NCBI RefSeq assembly: GCF_024320785.1 | Contig: NZ_JANDBC010000003.1 | Location: 248,001 to 312,000, forward strand | Length of the DNA: 64,000 bases | Origin: Gracilimonas sediminicola | GTDB taxonomy: Bacteria > Bacteroidota > Rhodothermia > Balneolales > Balneolaceae | Direction of reading: 5' to 3' | Shown: in pieces, positions 1 to 8,391 of the stretch | How the letters are laid out: every line of letters starts with the position of its first letter | How positions within the stretch are numbered: position 1 is the first letter of the stretch | The notes under the pieces: model-generated | Told to the model about the DNA's origin: nothing | The model's database searches: none | The model's input: only the letters and a program-made list of their open reading frames with translations | Made by a program: the position numbers and the translations under genes

Positions 1-2
1 TG

Positions 3-470
3 TTCTACCTCATAGAGAAAGAGGAATTATCTCTTGCAAATGTTCACGCATTGCTAAATAAACATAGCGGGCTTTTAGGGCTCAGCGGTTATGCAGCCGA
101 CATGCGGGATTTGCTGGATGAGGCAGAAAGCGGTGACCGAAGAAGTAACGAAGCCATTGATGTGTTTTGTTATCGGGTCAAAAAATATATCGGTTCGTAT
201 ATTGCAGCACTGAATGGGGTGGATGCCATTATTTTTACCGGGGGAATTGGTGAAAATGCAGCCCCGATTCGGGAAAAAATATTGGGCGACATGCAGTATG
301 CCGGCATCGAAATTGACGGTGAAAAGAATGGAAACCTGAATGGTGATACCAAGATCAGTTCGGATACTTCCCAGGTTGACGTTCACGTTATCCCAACAAA
401 CGAAGAACTTGTGATAGCCATTGACTCGGCTAAGATTGCCACGGCTTCAAAACAAACTCCATGGGCTTAA
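3..470 (+). CDS. ackA: Acetate kinase, C-terminal part (5' end outside window)
   Basis: The reading frame is open from position 3, so the gene starts upstream of the window and only about 155 C-terminal residues are seen. The visible part carries the acetate kinase hallmarks HSGLLGLSG and FTGGIGENA, the nucleotide- and phosphate-binding segments of the acetokinase fold. The enzyme interconverts acetyl phosphate plus ADP with acetate plus ATP. Its partner phosphotransacetylase lies three genes downstream on the same strand, so this is an ackA-pta operon with two extra genes inside. The 3' end overlaps the next start codon (461) by 10 bases, which suggests translational coupling. Confidence 0.93.
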   Translation, partial: FYLIEKEELSLANVHALLNKHSGLLGLSGYAADMRDLLDEAESGDRRSNEAIDVFCYRVKKYIGSYIAALNGVDAIIFTGGIGENAAPIREKILGDMQYAGIEIDGEKNGNLNGDTKISSDTSQVDVHVIPTNEELVIAIDSAKIATASKQTPWA

Positions 471-2194
471 AACAACCTTTTATTCTCTTTATGGCCTTGA
501 TTTCAGCGTTGCTGTTTCAGGGATGTTCCAGTACCAGCTGGGTAGTGGTAGATGATCAGGCTTTGGATATCAATGACTATGAACTCATCTCGTCCCGGTA
601 CTACCTGGAAAGCACCAATGGTATCACCCCAAACCAACCACTCATTCATTTTGACCTGAAATCGATTAACACCTATGAGTATGCGGAAAGGGTTAAAACG
701 GAGCGCTACATTCAGCGGTACAGGCCAAGGATTGGATATGTGTTGTTGGGGGCGGCAGGAGCCGGGCTTTCGTATTACGCAGCTTTTTCTGACCAACTGC
801 TGGACCGACCGACCGATGAACAGCGGTATGCCCTTATGGGAGCCGGGACGCTACTCACTGGCTTATCTTTTTTGAATATGAAACCAGTTGGTGAGCCTAC
901 AAGGACAGGGGAGAGCCGGCTTTTACGACAAACCGGAACTGCTACCGAAATTGATACCACGAATGCCCGACCCTATAACACCGACAATCCGGGCATCCGA
1001 ATATCGTACAATAACCGGGTGTTGGTTGAGAATAAGGAATGGGATTTTAACGGCGGACGGATTTCCATAAATCTTGCCGAAGAAATAGATGCCGGGATAT
1101 TTGGGGAAAACCCCGCTCACAATATTGTGGTTGAGGCTTTTTATGATTCACTTTCACAAAGAAAAGAAGTCCCTGTTCCATCCGTATTTGAACAGTTTGT
1201 GGTGGTGGATGTTCAGATAACCGCCCTCAGAAATGAGGCGGAATCGAATCCGGGAAATATTTTAACCGACCTTGCCGAAGGTAGTCAGCTTAAACTGGTT
1301 TCTGAAGAAGGAGATTGGTACAAAGTGTTGTATGGTATTTCTGAGACTTGGGTGTCTGCCAACGACGTACGCATGATTTGGCGCCCTTCTGAATTTGCAT
1401 CCGATCTTTCGGTGATCGCTATTCCAAATGTTCCTTTCGGTTCGGTTGATGTGGAACGGAACATTCCGGTATTGGGGAGAAGCTCACTCAACTCCGGTGC
1501 TTTTATATTGTCCAACAACCAGTACGAAGGGGAGCTGTCGGAGCGGATTTATGGACAGCGTGATGCCAAGTTGATGGAAGAGTATTTTATCCAGGGATTT
1601 GGGGTTCGCAGTACCCGGGTTATAAAAGCTATGAACGCCACCAGTGATCTTATGGTAGAAAGAGCCTATTCCAGGCTGGCTGCCACCCTGAGCGATTCCC
1701 GCCACAACCTGAATGTGTATATAAATGGATATGCAGAAATCAGGGACGGACAGGTTTACTTATTGGGAAGTGAATTAAATGAAGATGGTGAAATTCAGCT
1801 GATAGATCTTCAAAAACTGTTTCGGGCATTTAATAATCTGGACCTGAATTCCATAAAGGTTTTTGCCGACCTGGATATTCTTAACGATGACGGTTCAACA
1901 CAGGCTCTTGAAGACCTGGCATCTATTATAACAGACCGAAATTTTGCCTCTGCAGTGTTTTTTGCCTCCCGTCCCGATCAGCGTTCCGGTATTTACTCCT
2001 CAACCAATGGCGAGCAAAACCGCCACAGCATATTTACCTACTACTTAGCTGAGGCGATTAAGCAACGAAATATGTCGATGAATGCCATTTTCGGCCACCT
2101 TGAGCGGAATGTGCCCTTCACTTCACGAAGTTTGTACGAGCAGCCGCAGAATCCATTGTTTTTTGGGAACAGAGAGCTTGAGCTTCTGAACTGA
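461..2194 (+). CDS. Lipoprotein with SH3-like and inactive caspase-like (C14) domains
   Basis: The 577-residue protein begins with a hydrophobic signal ending in the lipobox LLFQGC (Cys22), so it should be a membrane lipoprotein. Residues about 246-306 look like a bacterial SH3 domain (GDWYKV, then ETWVSANDV). From about residue 345 the pattern follows the caspase/metacaspase fold: an opening strand AFILSNNQYEG, a strand ending in NVYINGYAE, a strand VFADLD, and an ending with HSIFTYYLAEAI. The catalytic His of the usual SGHG motif is replaced by Tyr424 (NGYA), and the Cys of the usual DxC motif by Asp472 (DLD). It therefore looks like a pseudo-protease, perhaps a binding or scaffolding protein. 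It sits between ackA and a permease gene with overlapping ends. The domain call comes from pattern recognition only. Confidence 0.75.
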   Translation: MGLKQPFILFMALISALLFQGCSSTSWVVVDDQALDINDYELISSRYYLESTNGITPNQPLIHFDLKSINTYEYAERVKTERYIQRYRPRIGYVLLGAAGAGLSYYAAFSDQLLDRPTDEQRYALMGAGTLLTGLSFLNMKPVGEPTRTGESRLLRQTGTATEIDTTNARPYNTDNPGIRISYNNRVLVENKEWDFNGGRISINLAEEIDAGIFGENPAHNIVVEAFYDSLSQRKEVPVPSVFEQFVVVDVQITALRNEAESNPGNILTDLAEGSQLKLVSEEGDWYKVLYGISETWVSANDVRMIWRPSEFASDLSVIAIPNVPFGSVDVERNIPVLGRSSLNSGAFILSNNQYEGELSERIYGQRDAKLMEEYFIQGFGVRSTRVIKAMNATSDLMVERAYSRLAATLSDSRHNLNVYINGYAEIRDGQVYLLGSELNEDGEIQLIDLQKLFRAFNNLDLNSIKVFADLDILNDDGSTQALEDLASIITDRNFASAVFFASRPDQRSGIYSSTNGEQNRHSIFTYYLAEAIKQRNMSMNAIFGHLERNVPFTSRSLYEQPQNPLFFGNRELELLN

Positions 2195-3057
2195 TGGGAC
2201 TTGTTTACATCTTTCTGAGTATTTCTTGTTCGCTGACTATTGCTCAGATCCTTAAGCTTGCCGAAAACAGAAAGCTGAATGTGCTCAAAATCCTGGTGTG
2301 TAATTACCTTGCGGGATTTCTGATTAGCCTGTTCAACTCGGCTGAATTTGAGGTATTCCCTGAAGTTTCACCGGAACCGGGCATCTGGCTTGTATCACTG
2401 GCCATGGTTCTGGGTATTGTTTTTATCGCAAACATGGTGGTTTACAGTCGCTCCATAGACCGGGTAGGAATGGGGGTAAGTATAGCTGCCATGCGGATGT
2501 CGCTTATATTCCCGATTGCCGTTAGCCTTTTCGTTTTTGGGGAAGCCATTGGAGGACTAAAGTATTTCGGCATTATTCTGGCCTTGGGTTCTTTGTTGTT
2601 GATGGTGCCTCGTATCAAAACGAAAAGTATCTCTGGTTTTTCTGATGCCTGGCTTCCGGTTTTGATTTTTATAATGACCGGGATGGCCGATACCGGACTG
2701 AAAGTATATGAACAAGTGTTTTCTGAACAAATATCGGAAGATCTTTTTGTATCAGGAATCTTCTTTTTTTCCTTTTTGGTGGGGGTTGGAATCCTTTTAA
2801 AAAGAAAAGAGATTCATTTTACCTTCACAGAAATCGTGTATGGTATAGCCACCGGAGTGGTAAATCTCTATTCATCCATATTTTTGATTTACGCATTAAA
2901 GCTGATGCCGGGATCTATTGTGTTCCCGTTGGTGAATGTGAGCCTGGTTGTTTTGGGAACCTTGATAGGCATCGGAATTTGGAAGGATAGACCCTCCGTT
3001 AAACAGTGGTCAGGTTTGGCCATAGCGGTAATTTCAATCATTTTATTAGTAGGATAA
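2194..3057 (+). CDS. DMT/EamA-type inner-membrane transporter
   Basis: The 287-residue protein is almost entirely hydrophobic, with roughly ten predicted transmembrane helices arranged as two halves, as in the drug/metabolite transporter superfamily. The second half includes a typical late helix region with the segment PGSIVFPLVNVSLVVLGT. The substrate cannot be read from the sequence. Its ATG shares one base with the stop codon of the caspase-like lipoprotein (TGATG), and its stop shares one base with the start of pta (TAATG), so it should be translated in a coupled operon with both. Export of an overflow metabolite would suit the acetate-metabolism context, but that is inference. Confidence 0.8.
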   Translation: MGLVYIFLSISCSLTIAQILKLAENRKLNVLKILVCNYLAGFLISLFNSAEFEVFPEVSPEPGIWLVSLAMVLGIVFIANMVVYSRSIDRVGMGVSIAAMRMSLIFPIAVSLFVFGEAIGGLKYFGIILALGSLLLMVPRIKTKSISGFSDAWLPVLIFIMTGMADTGLKVYEQVFSEQISEDLFVSGIFFFSFLVGVGILLKRKEIHFTFTEIVYGIATGVVNLYSSIFLIYALKLMPGSIVFPLVNVSLVVLGTLIGIGIWKDRPSVKQWSGLAIAVISIILLVG

Positions 3058-4010
3058 TGGACATAATCGAAGACATACGCAGTCGATCTAAATCATCATT
3101 GAGGACAATCGTTTTCCCCCGTTCTTCGGACAAGCGAATAATTAAAGCGGCGGAATACCTAAAGGAAAACAAACTCGCAAAACCGATTCTTATTCAAAAT
3201 GAGGGAGCCGGGATTCCGGAAGGACTTGATTTCATAGATCCTGTTTCGGATGAAAATCTAAAAAAATATGCCCGCGCATTTTACGAACGAAGAAAGCACA
3301 AAGGCTTAACCGAAGCGGAAGCTATCGATGTGATCAAGGATCCGCTGTTTTTTGCTGCGGCCATGGTTGCCGCCGGAGATGCTGATGGATGCGTTGCCGG
3401 TTCCGTTTCCACAACCGGAGATGTATTGCGGGCAGCTATACAAACCATTGGTCTCAAGCCGGGCTCCAACGTTGTATCCAGTGTATTTCTCATGAGTTTT
3501 GATGATGGACGGGTGTTTACCTACGGAGACTGTGCTGTGGTTCCTTACCCTAATGCGGAACAGTTGGCCACTATTGCAATGGATTCGGCTCAAACTCACA
3601 AAAAAGTAACCGGTCAGGCGCCTCGGGTGTCCATGCTTTCCTTTTCAACAAAGGGCAGTGCCCAACATGAGCGCATTGACCTGGTTCGGGAAGCCCTGGA
3701 AATCGTGAAGTCTCACAATCTCGATTTTCCCATTGATGGCGAGCTACAATTTGACGCTTCCATCATCCCTGACATCGCTAAGCGAAAAGCCCCCGACTCT
3801 GAAGTAGCTGGAAAAGCGAATGTGTTCATCTTCCCAAACCTGGATGCCGGGAATATTTCCTATAAAATCACCGAACGATTGGCCGGTGCCACCGCTACTG
3901 GCCCTATTATTCAGGGACTGGCAAAACCCATGATGGATTTGTCGAGAGGATGCTCCTGGGAAGACATTGTGAATACTGCCTGTGTTTGTTCTTTGATGGG
4001 CAGTAATTAA
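3057..4010 (+). CDS. pta: Phosphate acetyltransferase (short form)
   Basis: The 317-residue protein has the compact single-domain length of phosphotransacetylase without the N-terminal regulatory domain. Recognisable segments are TIVFPRSSDKRI near the N-terminus, AAGDADGCVAGSVSTTGDVLRAA in the middle and VFIFPNLDAGNISYK near the C-terminus. It converts acetyl-CoA plus phosphate to acetyl phosphate, working with the acetate kinase encoded at the window start. An upstream in-frame ATG exists at 3006, but the start at 3057 gives the family N-terminus (MDIIEDIRSRS) and overlaps the permease stop by one base. The gene ends the operon; a repeat-rich spacer follows. Confidence 0.94.
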   Translation: MDIIEDIRSRSKSSLRTIVFPRSSDKRIIKAAEYLKENKLAKPILIQNEGAGIPEGLDFIDPVSDENLKKYARAFYERRKHKGLTEAEAIDVIKDPLFFAAAMVAAGDADGCVAGSVSTTGDVLRAAIQTIGLKPGSNVVSSVFLMSFDDGRVFTYGDCAVVPYPNAEQLATIAMDSAQTHKKVTGQAPRVSMLSFSTKGSAQHERIDLVREALEIVKSHNLDFPIDGELQFDASIIPDIAKRKAPDSEVAGKANVFIFPNLDAGNISYKITERLAGATATGPIIQGLAKPMMDLSRGCSWEDIVNTACVCSLMGSN

Positions 4011-4021
4011 TCGAGGCACTA

Positions 4022-4277
4022 TTTTTGAACCTTGATTTAAAGGATGGTTGGATTACCTTGATTACAAACTAACTGAGTCATCCTGAGCGTAAGAAAGTAG
4101 AAGTAGGTTTAGGATGCTTACCGCGAAGGATCTTTCAGTGAACAGGTTAGGAGTTATTTCGAGATTAATTTCATGACTTCGCCCTCAATGACAATCATGG
4201 TAATCCGAAAATCAAGCCAATCAAGGTTCCATATTTTTGAACCTTGAGGTATGGGATGTGAGGATTTTCTTGATTAA
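4022..4277 (+). repeat. Intergenic inverted-repeat element with a third repeated arm
   Basis: This 567-base spacer between pta and sufB has no credible gene. An arm at 4022-4063 (TTTTTGAACCTTGATT, then GGATTACCTTGATT) is repeated in inverted orientation at 4193-4238 (AATCATGGTAATCC, then AATCAAGGTTCC). It appears again in direct orientation at 4234-4277. The interior begins GTCATCCTGAGCG near 4078, a dispersed non-coding repeat motif seen in many genomes. The AATCAAGGTTC arm also occurs near 31688 and 32576. It resembles a miniature inverted-repeat or REP-type element. No terminator was identified for pta. Confidence 0.65.
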
Positions 4278-4447
4278 TTGGGTCATTACATCATGGCAAA
4301 GGTTCATCATTTGCTTTGAAGGACTTTGTGGACAAGAAGCGATCAATTTCTATGGCTAAACATGCCCTTCACTTTTCAACGTTTGGCTCGCAATTACTTA
4401 CCGTTTCAAACCTATTCATTCAATAGAGATTCTCAATCATTTCAGAT

Positions 4448-4478
4448 TTAGTTAAGAAAGGGAGATTTCGTATATTTG
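4448..4478 (+). promoter_or_regulatory. Candidate Bacteroidota-type promoter for the suf operon
   Basis: The sequence TATATTTG at 4471-4478 matches the TANNTTTG minus-7 consensus used by the primary sigma factor in Bacteroidetes. A weak match to the TTTG minus-33 element (TTAG) lies about 19 bases upstream. It sits about 100 bases before the sufB start, with no other gene in between. A promoter here is inference from the motif. Confidence 0.4.
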
Positions 4479-4577
4479 TACTCAATCTAAATAGGCCTGC
4501 AAAACAGCGAACTTAAACTTGAAAAAGGTTGTTTTTCAGGCGGAATCAAGAAGCAAAATTTTAAGACCAAATAACTA

Positions 4578-6020
4578 ATGAGCGAAACGCAAGCGTTAGA
4601 GTCAATGATTGGGGAAGAGTACAAGTATGGCTTTTCCACCGATGTTGAATACGAAGATTTTCCAAAGGGACTTAACGAAGATATCATCCGCGAACTCTCT
4701 GCTCGAAAAGAAGAGCCGGAGTGGATGCTTGAGTTCCGTTTGAAGGCTTACCGGGCATGGACTGAAATGGAAGAACCGGATTGGTTCAATGCAACCTATG
4801 AAAAGCCTAAATTCGATTCTCTTCAATATTATTCTGCTCCAAAGAATAAGCCCAAATTGGACAGTCTTGACGAAGTAGATCCAAAAATCCGCGAGACATA
4901 TGATAAATTGGGAATTCCGCTGGAAGAACAGAAACAACTGGCCGGTGTAGCCGTTGACGCTGTGTTTGACAGTGTTTCCGTTTTCACCAGTTTCAAAGAA
5001 AAATTAGCCGAAGCCGGTGTAATTTTCTGCTCTATTTCAGAGGCCATCAAAGAATATCCTGAGTTGGTCAAAAAATACATGGCTTCTGTAGTGCCAATTC
5101 GAGATAATTTTTATTCAGCATTGAACTCAGCGGTATTTTCAGATGGATCTTTCTGCTATGTGCCGAAAGACACCGTGTGCCCAATGGAGCTTTCTACTTA
5201 TTTTCGGATTAATAATATGAATTCCGGACAGTTCGAAAGAACCCTGATTATTTGTGAAGACAATAGTCATGTTAGTTACCTCGAAGGCTGTACAGCCCCT
5301 ATGTTTGATGAGCATCAGCTACACGCAGCGGTTGTTGAATTGGTCGCAATGGAAAACGCTGAAATCAAGTATTCCACTATTCAAAACTGGTATGCCGGAG
5401 ATGAAGATGGAAAAGGCGGTATTTATAATTTTGTGACTAAGCGAGGTGCTTGCCGCGGTGACAACTCCAAGATCAGCTGGACTCAGCTTGAAACCGGTTC
5501 AGCTGTAACGCTGAAATACCCAAGTGTGATTCTTCAGGGTGATAACTCCATCGGTGAATTTTACTCAGTAGCTGTAACCAACAAACGTCAGCAAGCTGAT
5601 ACCGGTACGAAAATGATTCACCTGGGTAAGAACACCAAGAGTACAATTATTTCGAAAGGTATTTCTGCCGGACATTCACAAAACAGCTACCGTGGGGAAG
5701 TTAAGATCTCCAAGAAAGCAGATGGTGCGCGTAATTATTCAGTGTGTGACTCGATGTTGATCGGGCAGACATGCGGTGCGCATACATTCCCGTATATCTC
5801 TTCTCAGAATCCTACTGCAAGTGTGGAGCACGAAGCTTCAACTTCTCGGGTAGGAGAAGAGCAGATTTTCTACCTGATGCAACGAGGTATTAGTGAGCAG
5901 GATGCCATTTCCATGATTATTAATGGATTTGTGAAAGAAGTACTGAAAGAACTCCCGCTTGAATTTGCTACCGAAGCAAACGCTTTGTTAGATGTTAAAT
6001 TGGAAGGAAGTGTAGGGTAA
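4578..6020 (+). CDS. sufB: Fe-S cluster assembly scaffold SufB
   Basis: At 480 residues this is full family length. The C-terminal half carries the conserved SufB stretch with [13 protein letters not shown] followed by [13 protein letters not shown] and [13 protein letters not shown], which includes the conserved Cys thought to receive sulfur. SufB forms the SufBC2D scaffold on which iron-sulfur clusters are built from SufS-derived sulfur. It is first in a suf gene series (sufB, sufC, sufD, sufS, nfu, sufA-like), all on the plus strand. A TANNTTTG-type promoter lies about 100 bases upstream. Confidence 0.96.
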   Translation: MSETQALESMIGEEYKYGFSTDVEYEDFPKGLNEDIIRELSARKEEPEWMLEFRLKAYRAWTEMEEPDWFNATYEKPKFDSLQYYSAPKNKPKLDSLDEVDPKIRETYDKLGIPLEEQKQLAGVAVDAVFDSVSVFTSFKEKLAEAGVIFCSISEAIKEYPELVKKYMASVVPIRDNFYSALNSAVFSDGSFCYVPKDTVCPMELSTYFRINNMNSGQFERTLIICEDNSHVSYLEGCTAPMFDEHQLHAAVVELVAMENAEIKYSTIQNWYAGDEDGKGGIYNFVTKRGACRGDNSKISWTQLETGSAVTLKYPSVILQGDNSIGEFYSVAVTNKRQQADTGTKMIHLGKNTKSTIISKGISAGHSQNSYRGEVKISKKADGARNYSVCDSMLIGQTCGAHTFPYISSQNPTASVEHEASTSRVGEEQIFYLMQRGISEQDAISMIINGFVKEVLKELPLEFATEANALLDVKLEGSVG

Positions 6021-6034
6021 AACCAGTCGGCCTG

Positions 6035-6125
6035 GCTACGCACGCTCTGCGTTGTAGCGTTTGGTGACGACGCAGAGCGCCATCACCAGTGGCGAAGTCA
6101 TTCAGAGCGATAGCGATGAATCTTC
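6035..6125 (+). repeat. Paired-hairpin intergenic repeat between sufB and sufC
   Basis: The 176-base gap holds two hairpins. GCTAC...GTAGC at 6035-6058 has CGCTCTGCG in its centre, and GGTGACGACGC...CATCACC spans 6063-6087. The second is related to the hairpin at 8351-8375 between sufD and sufS; both contain GCAGAGCG. A GTCATTCAGAGCGATAGCG motif at 6098-6116 belongs to the dispersed repeat class also seen at 4078, 12993 and 13093. The hairpins may affect mRNA processing or stability inside the operon; that is inference. Confidence 0.6.
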
Positions 6126-6196
6126 ACAAGTCCGGCATGATAAGGATGATCAAAACGACAAAGAACTTAAATCAAAAAAAAGAAAAGAACGATAAC

Positions 6197-6970
6197 GTGT
6201 TAGAGATTAAAAATTTACATGCCTCAGTAGAAGGCGAAGAAGAACAGATTCTGAAGGGTGTGAACCTGAAGATTAACAAAGGTGAAATCCATGCTATTAT
6301 GGGACCGAACGGCAGCGGGAAGAGTACGCTGGCCAAAGTTGTTTCAGGTCACCCGGAGTATGAAGTAACCGAAGGTGAAATCCTATTTGAAGGAGAAGAC
6401 ATCACCGAAATGGATGCCGACGAACGAGCTCACCTTGGGCTGTTCTTAGCATTTCAGTATCCGGTTGAAGTTCCCGGGATCACCAACAAAACCCTTCTTC
6501 GTGAATCCTACAACACGATAGCCCGTGAAAACGGCCGTGAAGAACTTGACCCGATTGAATTTGAGGATTACCTGAAAAGTCGCCTCGAAGTCATCGATAT
6601 GAAAGATGAATTCCTCGAGCGAAGCATCAACACCGGATTTTCTGGTGGAGAGAAGAAGAAGAATGAGGTATTCCAGATGGCCGTGCTGAATCCAAAGCTG
6701 GCTTTTATGGACGAAACCGATTCAGGTCTTGACATTGATGCGCTGAAAATCGTTTCTGACGGCATCAACAAAATTGCCGGACCGGAAAACGGAATTGTGC
6801 TGATTACTCACTACCAGCGTCTGCTGAATTACATCACCCCGGATTACGTCCATGTAATGATGGGTGGTAAAATCGTCAAATCAGGCGACAAGAATCTTGC
6901 TCTCGAGCTTGAAGACCAAGGTTACGACTGGTTAGAAAAAGAATTTTCCCTAAACGGAGAGGCTCAGTAA
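6197..6970 (+). CDS. sufC: Fe-S assembly ATPase SufC
   Basis: This ABC-type ATPase of 257 residues has the Walker A motif GPNGSGKST, the signature SGGEKKKNE and Walker [13 protein letters not shown], all typical of SufC. It powers the SufBC2D scaffold. I place the start at the GTG at 6197 because the protein then begins [13 protein letters not shown], the standard SufC N-terminus, behind an AG-rich stretch. Longer in-frame starts from 6089 would translate the intergenic hairpin repeat and have no family support. Its stop overlaps the sufD start by one base. Confidence 0.93.
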   Translation: MLEIKNLHASVEGEEEQILKGVNLKINKGEIHAIMGPNGSGKSTLAKVVSGHPEYEVTEGEILFEGEDITEMDADERAHLGLFLAFQYPVEVPGITNKTLLRESYNTIARENGREELDPIEFEDYLKSRLEVIDMKDEFLERSINTGFSGGEKKKNEVFQMAVLNPKLAFMDETDSGLDIDALKIVSDGINKIAGPENGIVLITHYQRLLNYITPDYVHVMMGGKIVKSGDKNLALELEDQGYDWLEKEFSLNGEAQ

Positions 6971-8307
6971 TGAGTGTAGCAGTAAAAGAAAAAGAAACCA
7001 TTTTAGACTTTCTGGACGGTAATTTTGAAACAGTATCCAATGTTTCAGCCATTGCCGGATTGAATGAGAAAGGAGCAGGGAATATTTCTGAATTCCCATT
7101 TCCAACCAAGAAGGACGAAGACTGGCGATTCACGGATCTGAAATCAATCAGCCGAAGTCATTTTGTACCGGTTTCAGAAGCCGGAGTAGTTTCCCCGGGC
7201 GATATCAGTGAGTACTACCTGCCGGAAGCCACCAACAGCCGACTGGTGTTTGTAAACGGTGTATTTGATGCCGATTTATCTTCAACTTCAGATATCCCTG
7301 AAAATGTAGTTGTTGGCACACTGGCTGAAAACGGTGACTCTGAAATTATTGAAAAACATTTAGGTGCGTATACTACCTACGATGATGATCAGGATGTTTT
7401 TTCGGCATTGAATGACGCCAATTTCAAAGACGGTGCTTTCATTTACGTTCCTAAGGAAACGAAAGTAGAAGCTCCGATTCATATACTGAATGTATTTACA
7501 GACGCTGAGAAAGCTTTTTATGCTACTCCACGCGTATTGTTTGTGGGAGAAGCTTATTCCAAATCAACGATTGTTGAAGAGCACGTGGCGCTGGTTCAGA
7601 ATGAATACCTGAACGTGACCGTGAATGAGTTTAAACTGTTTGAAGGAGCGCATGTTCACCATGCACGTATTCAGCGCGACAGTAAGAAGGCGAATCATAT
7701 TTCCCGCCCGATTGCTCACCTGGATAAGTACGCTGAGTATCACTCATACACTATTTGTTTGGGTGCTAAATTGTTCAGAAATGATCCGCGTGTTGTTCAG
7801 AACGATGAAGAAGTCGATTTCACAATCGATGGCCTGGTGCTGATTGATGGCGAGCAAATTGCCGATACGCATTCAGCAATCGATCACAGACACTGGCATG
7901 CGAAAAGCCACCAGCTGCATAAAGTAGTAGTGAACGACAAAGCGCATTCCATCTTTAACGGTAAGATTTTTGTTCGGGAAGATTCTCAAAAAATCGATTC
8001 TTTCCAGGAAAACCGAAACTTGCTGTTATCTGTTGATGGTACGGTTCACACCAAACCTCAGCTTGAGATTTTTTCTGATGATGTGTTGTGTTCTCACGGT
8101 GCGACTATTGGTCACCTGAATGAAGACGAGGTATTTTACCTCCATAGTCGCGGGCTCACAAAGAAGAAGGCACGCGAATTACTGGTTTACGCTTTCACCC
8201 TCGAAAGTATCGAGAATATGGAAGTGGAATCGGTGCATAAATTATTATTAGACGAAGTAGTCAAATTCACCAGCCGCGACGAGGAATTTGTTTCGGTGGG
8301 TGAGTAA
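6970..8307 (+). CDS. sufD: Fe-S cluster assembly protein SufD
   Basis: The 445-residue protein belongs to the SufB/SufD family, with a variable N-terminal half and a conserved beta-helix C-terminal half. The C-terminal features include DTHSAIDHRHWHAKSHQLHK, KAHSIFNGKIFVRE and CSHGATIGHLNEDEVFYLHSRG, with the conserved Cys and His of SufD. It partners SufB in the SufBC2D scaffold and contributes to iron acquisition. It starts on the TAATG that ends sufC, so translation is likely coupled. A hairpin repeat separates it from sufS. Confidence 0.95.
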   Translation: MSVAVKEKETILDFLDGNFETVSNVSAIAGLNEKGAGNISEFPFPTKKDEDWRFTDLKSISRSHFVPVSEAGVVSPGDISEYYLPEATNSRLVFVNGVFDADLSSTSDIPENVVVGTLAENGDSEIIEKHLGAYTTYDDDQDVFSALNDANFKDGAFIYVPKETKVEAPIHILNVFTDAEKAFYATPRVLFVGEAYSKSTIVEEHVALVQNEYLNVTVNEFKLFEGAHVHHARIQRDSKKANHISRPIAHLDKYAEYHSYTICLGAKLFRNDPRVVQNDEEVDFTIDGLVLIDGEQIADTHSAIDHRHWHAKSHQLHKVVVNDKAHSIFNGKIFVREDSQKIDSFQENRNLLLSVDGTVHTKPQLEIFSDDVLCSHGATIGHLNEDEVFYLHSRGLTKKKARELLVYAFTLESIENMEVESVHKLLLDEVVKFTSRDEEFVSVGE

Positions 8308-8321
8308 GTATTACACACCCT

Positions 8322-8375
8322 GCTCTGATGCTCAGCATCGGAGCTTAATTGGTGTCGATGCAGAGCGTCGCCACC
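8322..8375 (+). repeat. Paired-hairpin intergenic repeat between sufD and sufS
   Basis: GCTCTGATGCTCAGCATCGGAGC at 8322-8344 folds as a near-perfect hairpin. GGTGTCGATGC at 8351 and GCGTCGCCACC ending at 8375 form a second stem around AGA. The second hairpin is a relative of the one at 6063-6087 in the sufB-sufC gap. The unit ends 16 bases before the sufS ATG, so it lies inside the operon and could act as an attenuator or mRNA stabiliser. There is no U-run after the stems. Confidence 0.6.
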
Positions 8376-8391
8376 AGTAGATTATTTGGAA

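Noticed and set aside
6089-6196. Longer N-terminal sufC extension from an upstream ATG
   Set aside because: The extra 36 residues would be translated from a hairpin repeat and do not resemble SufC.
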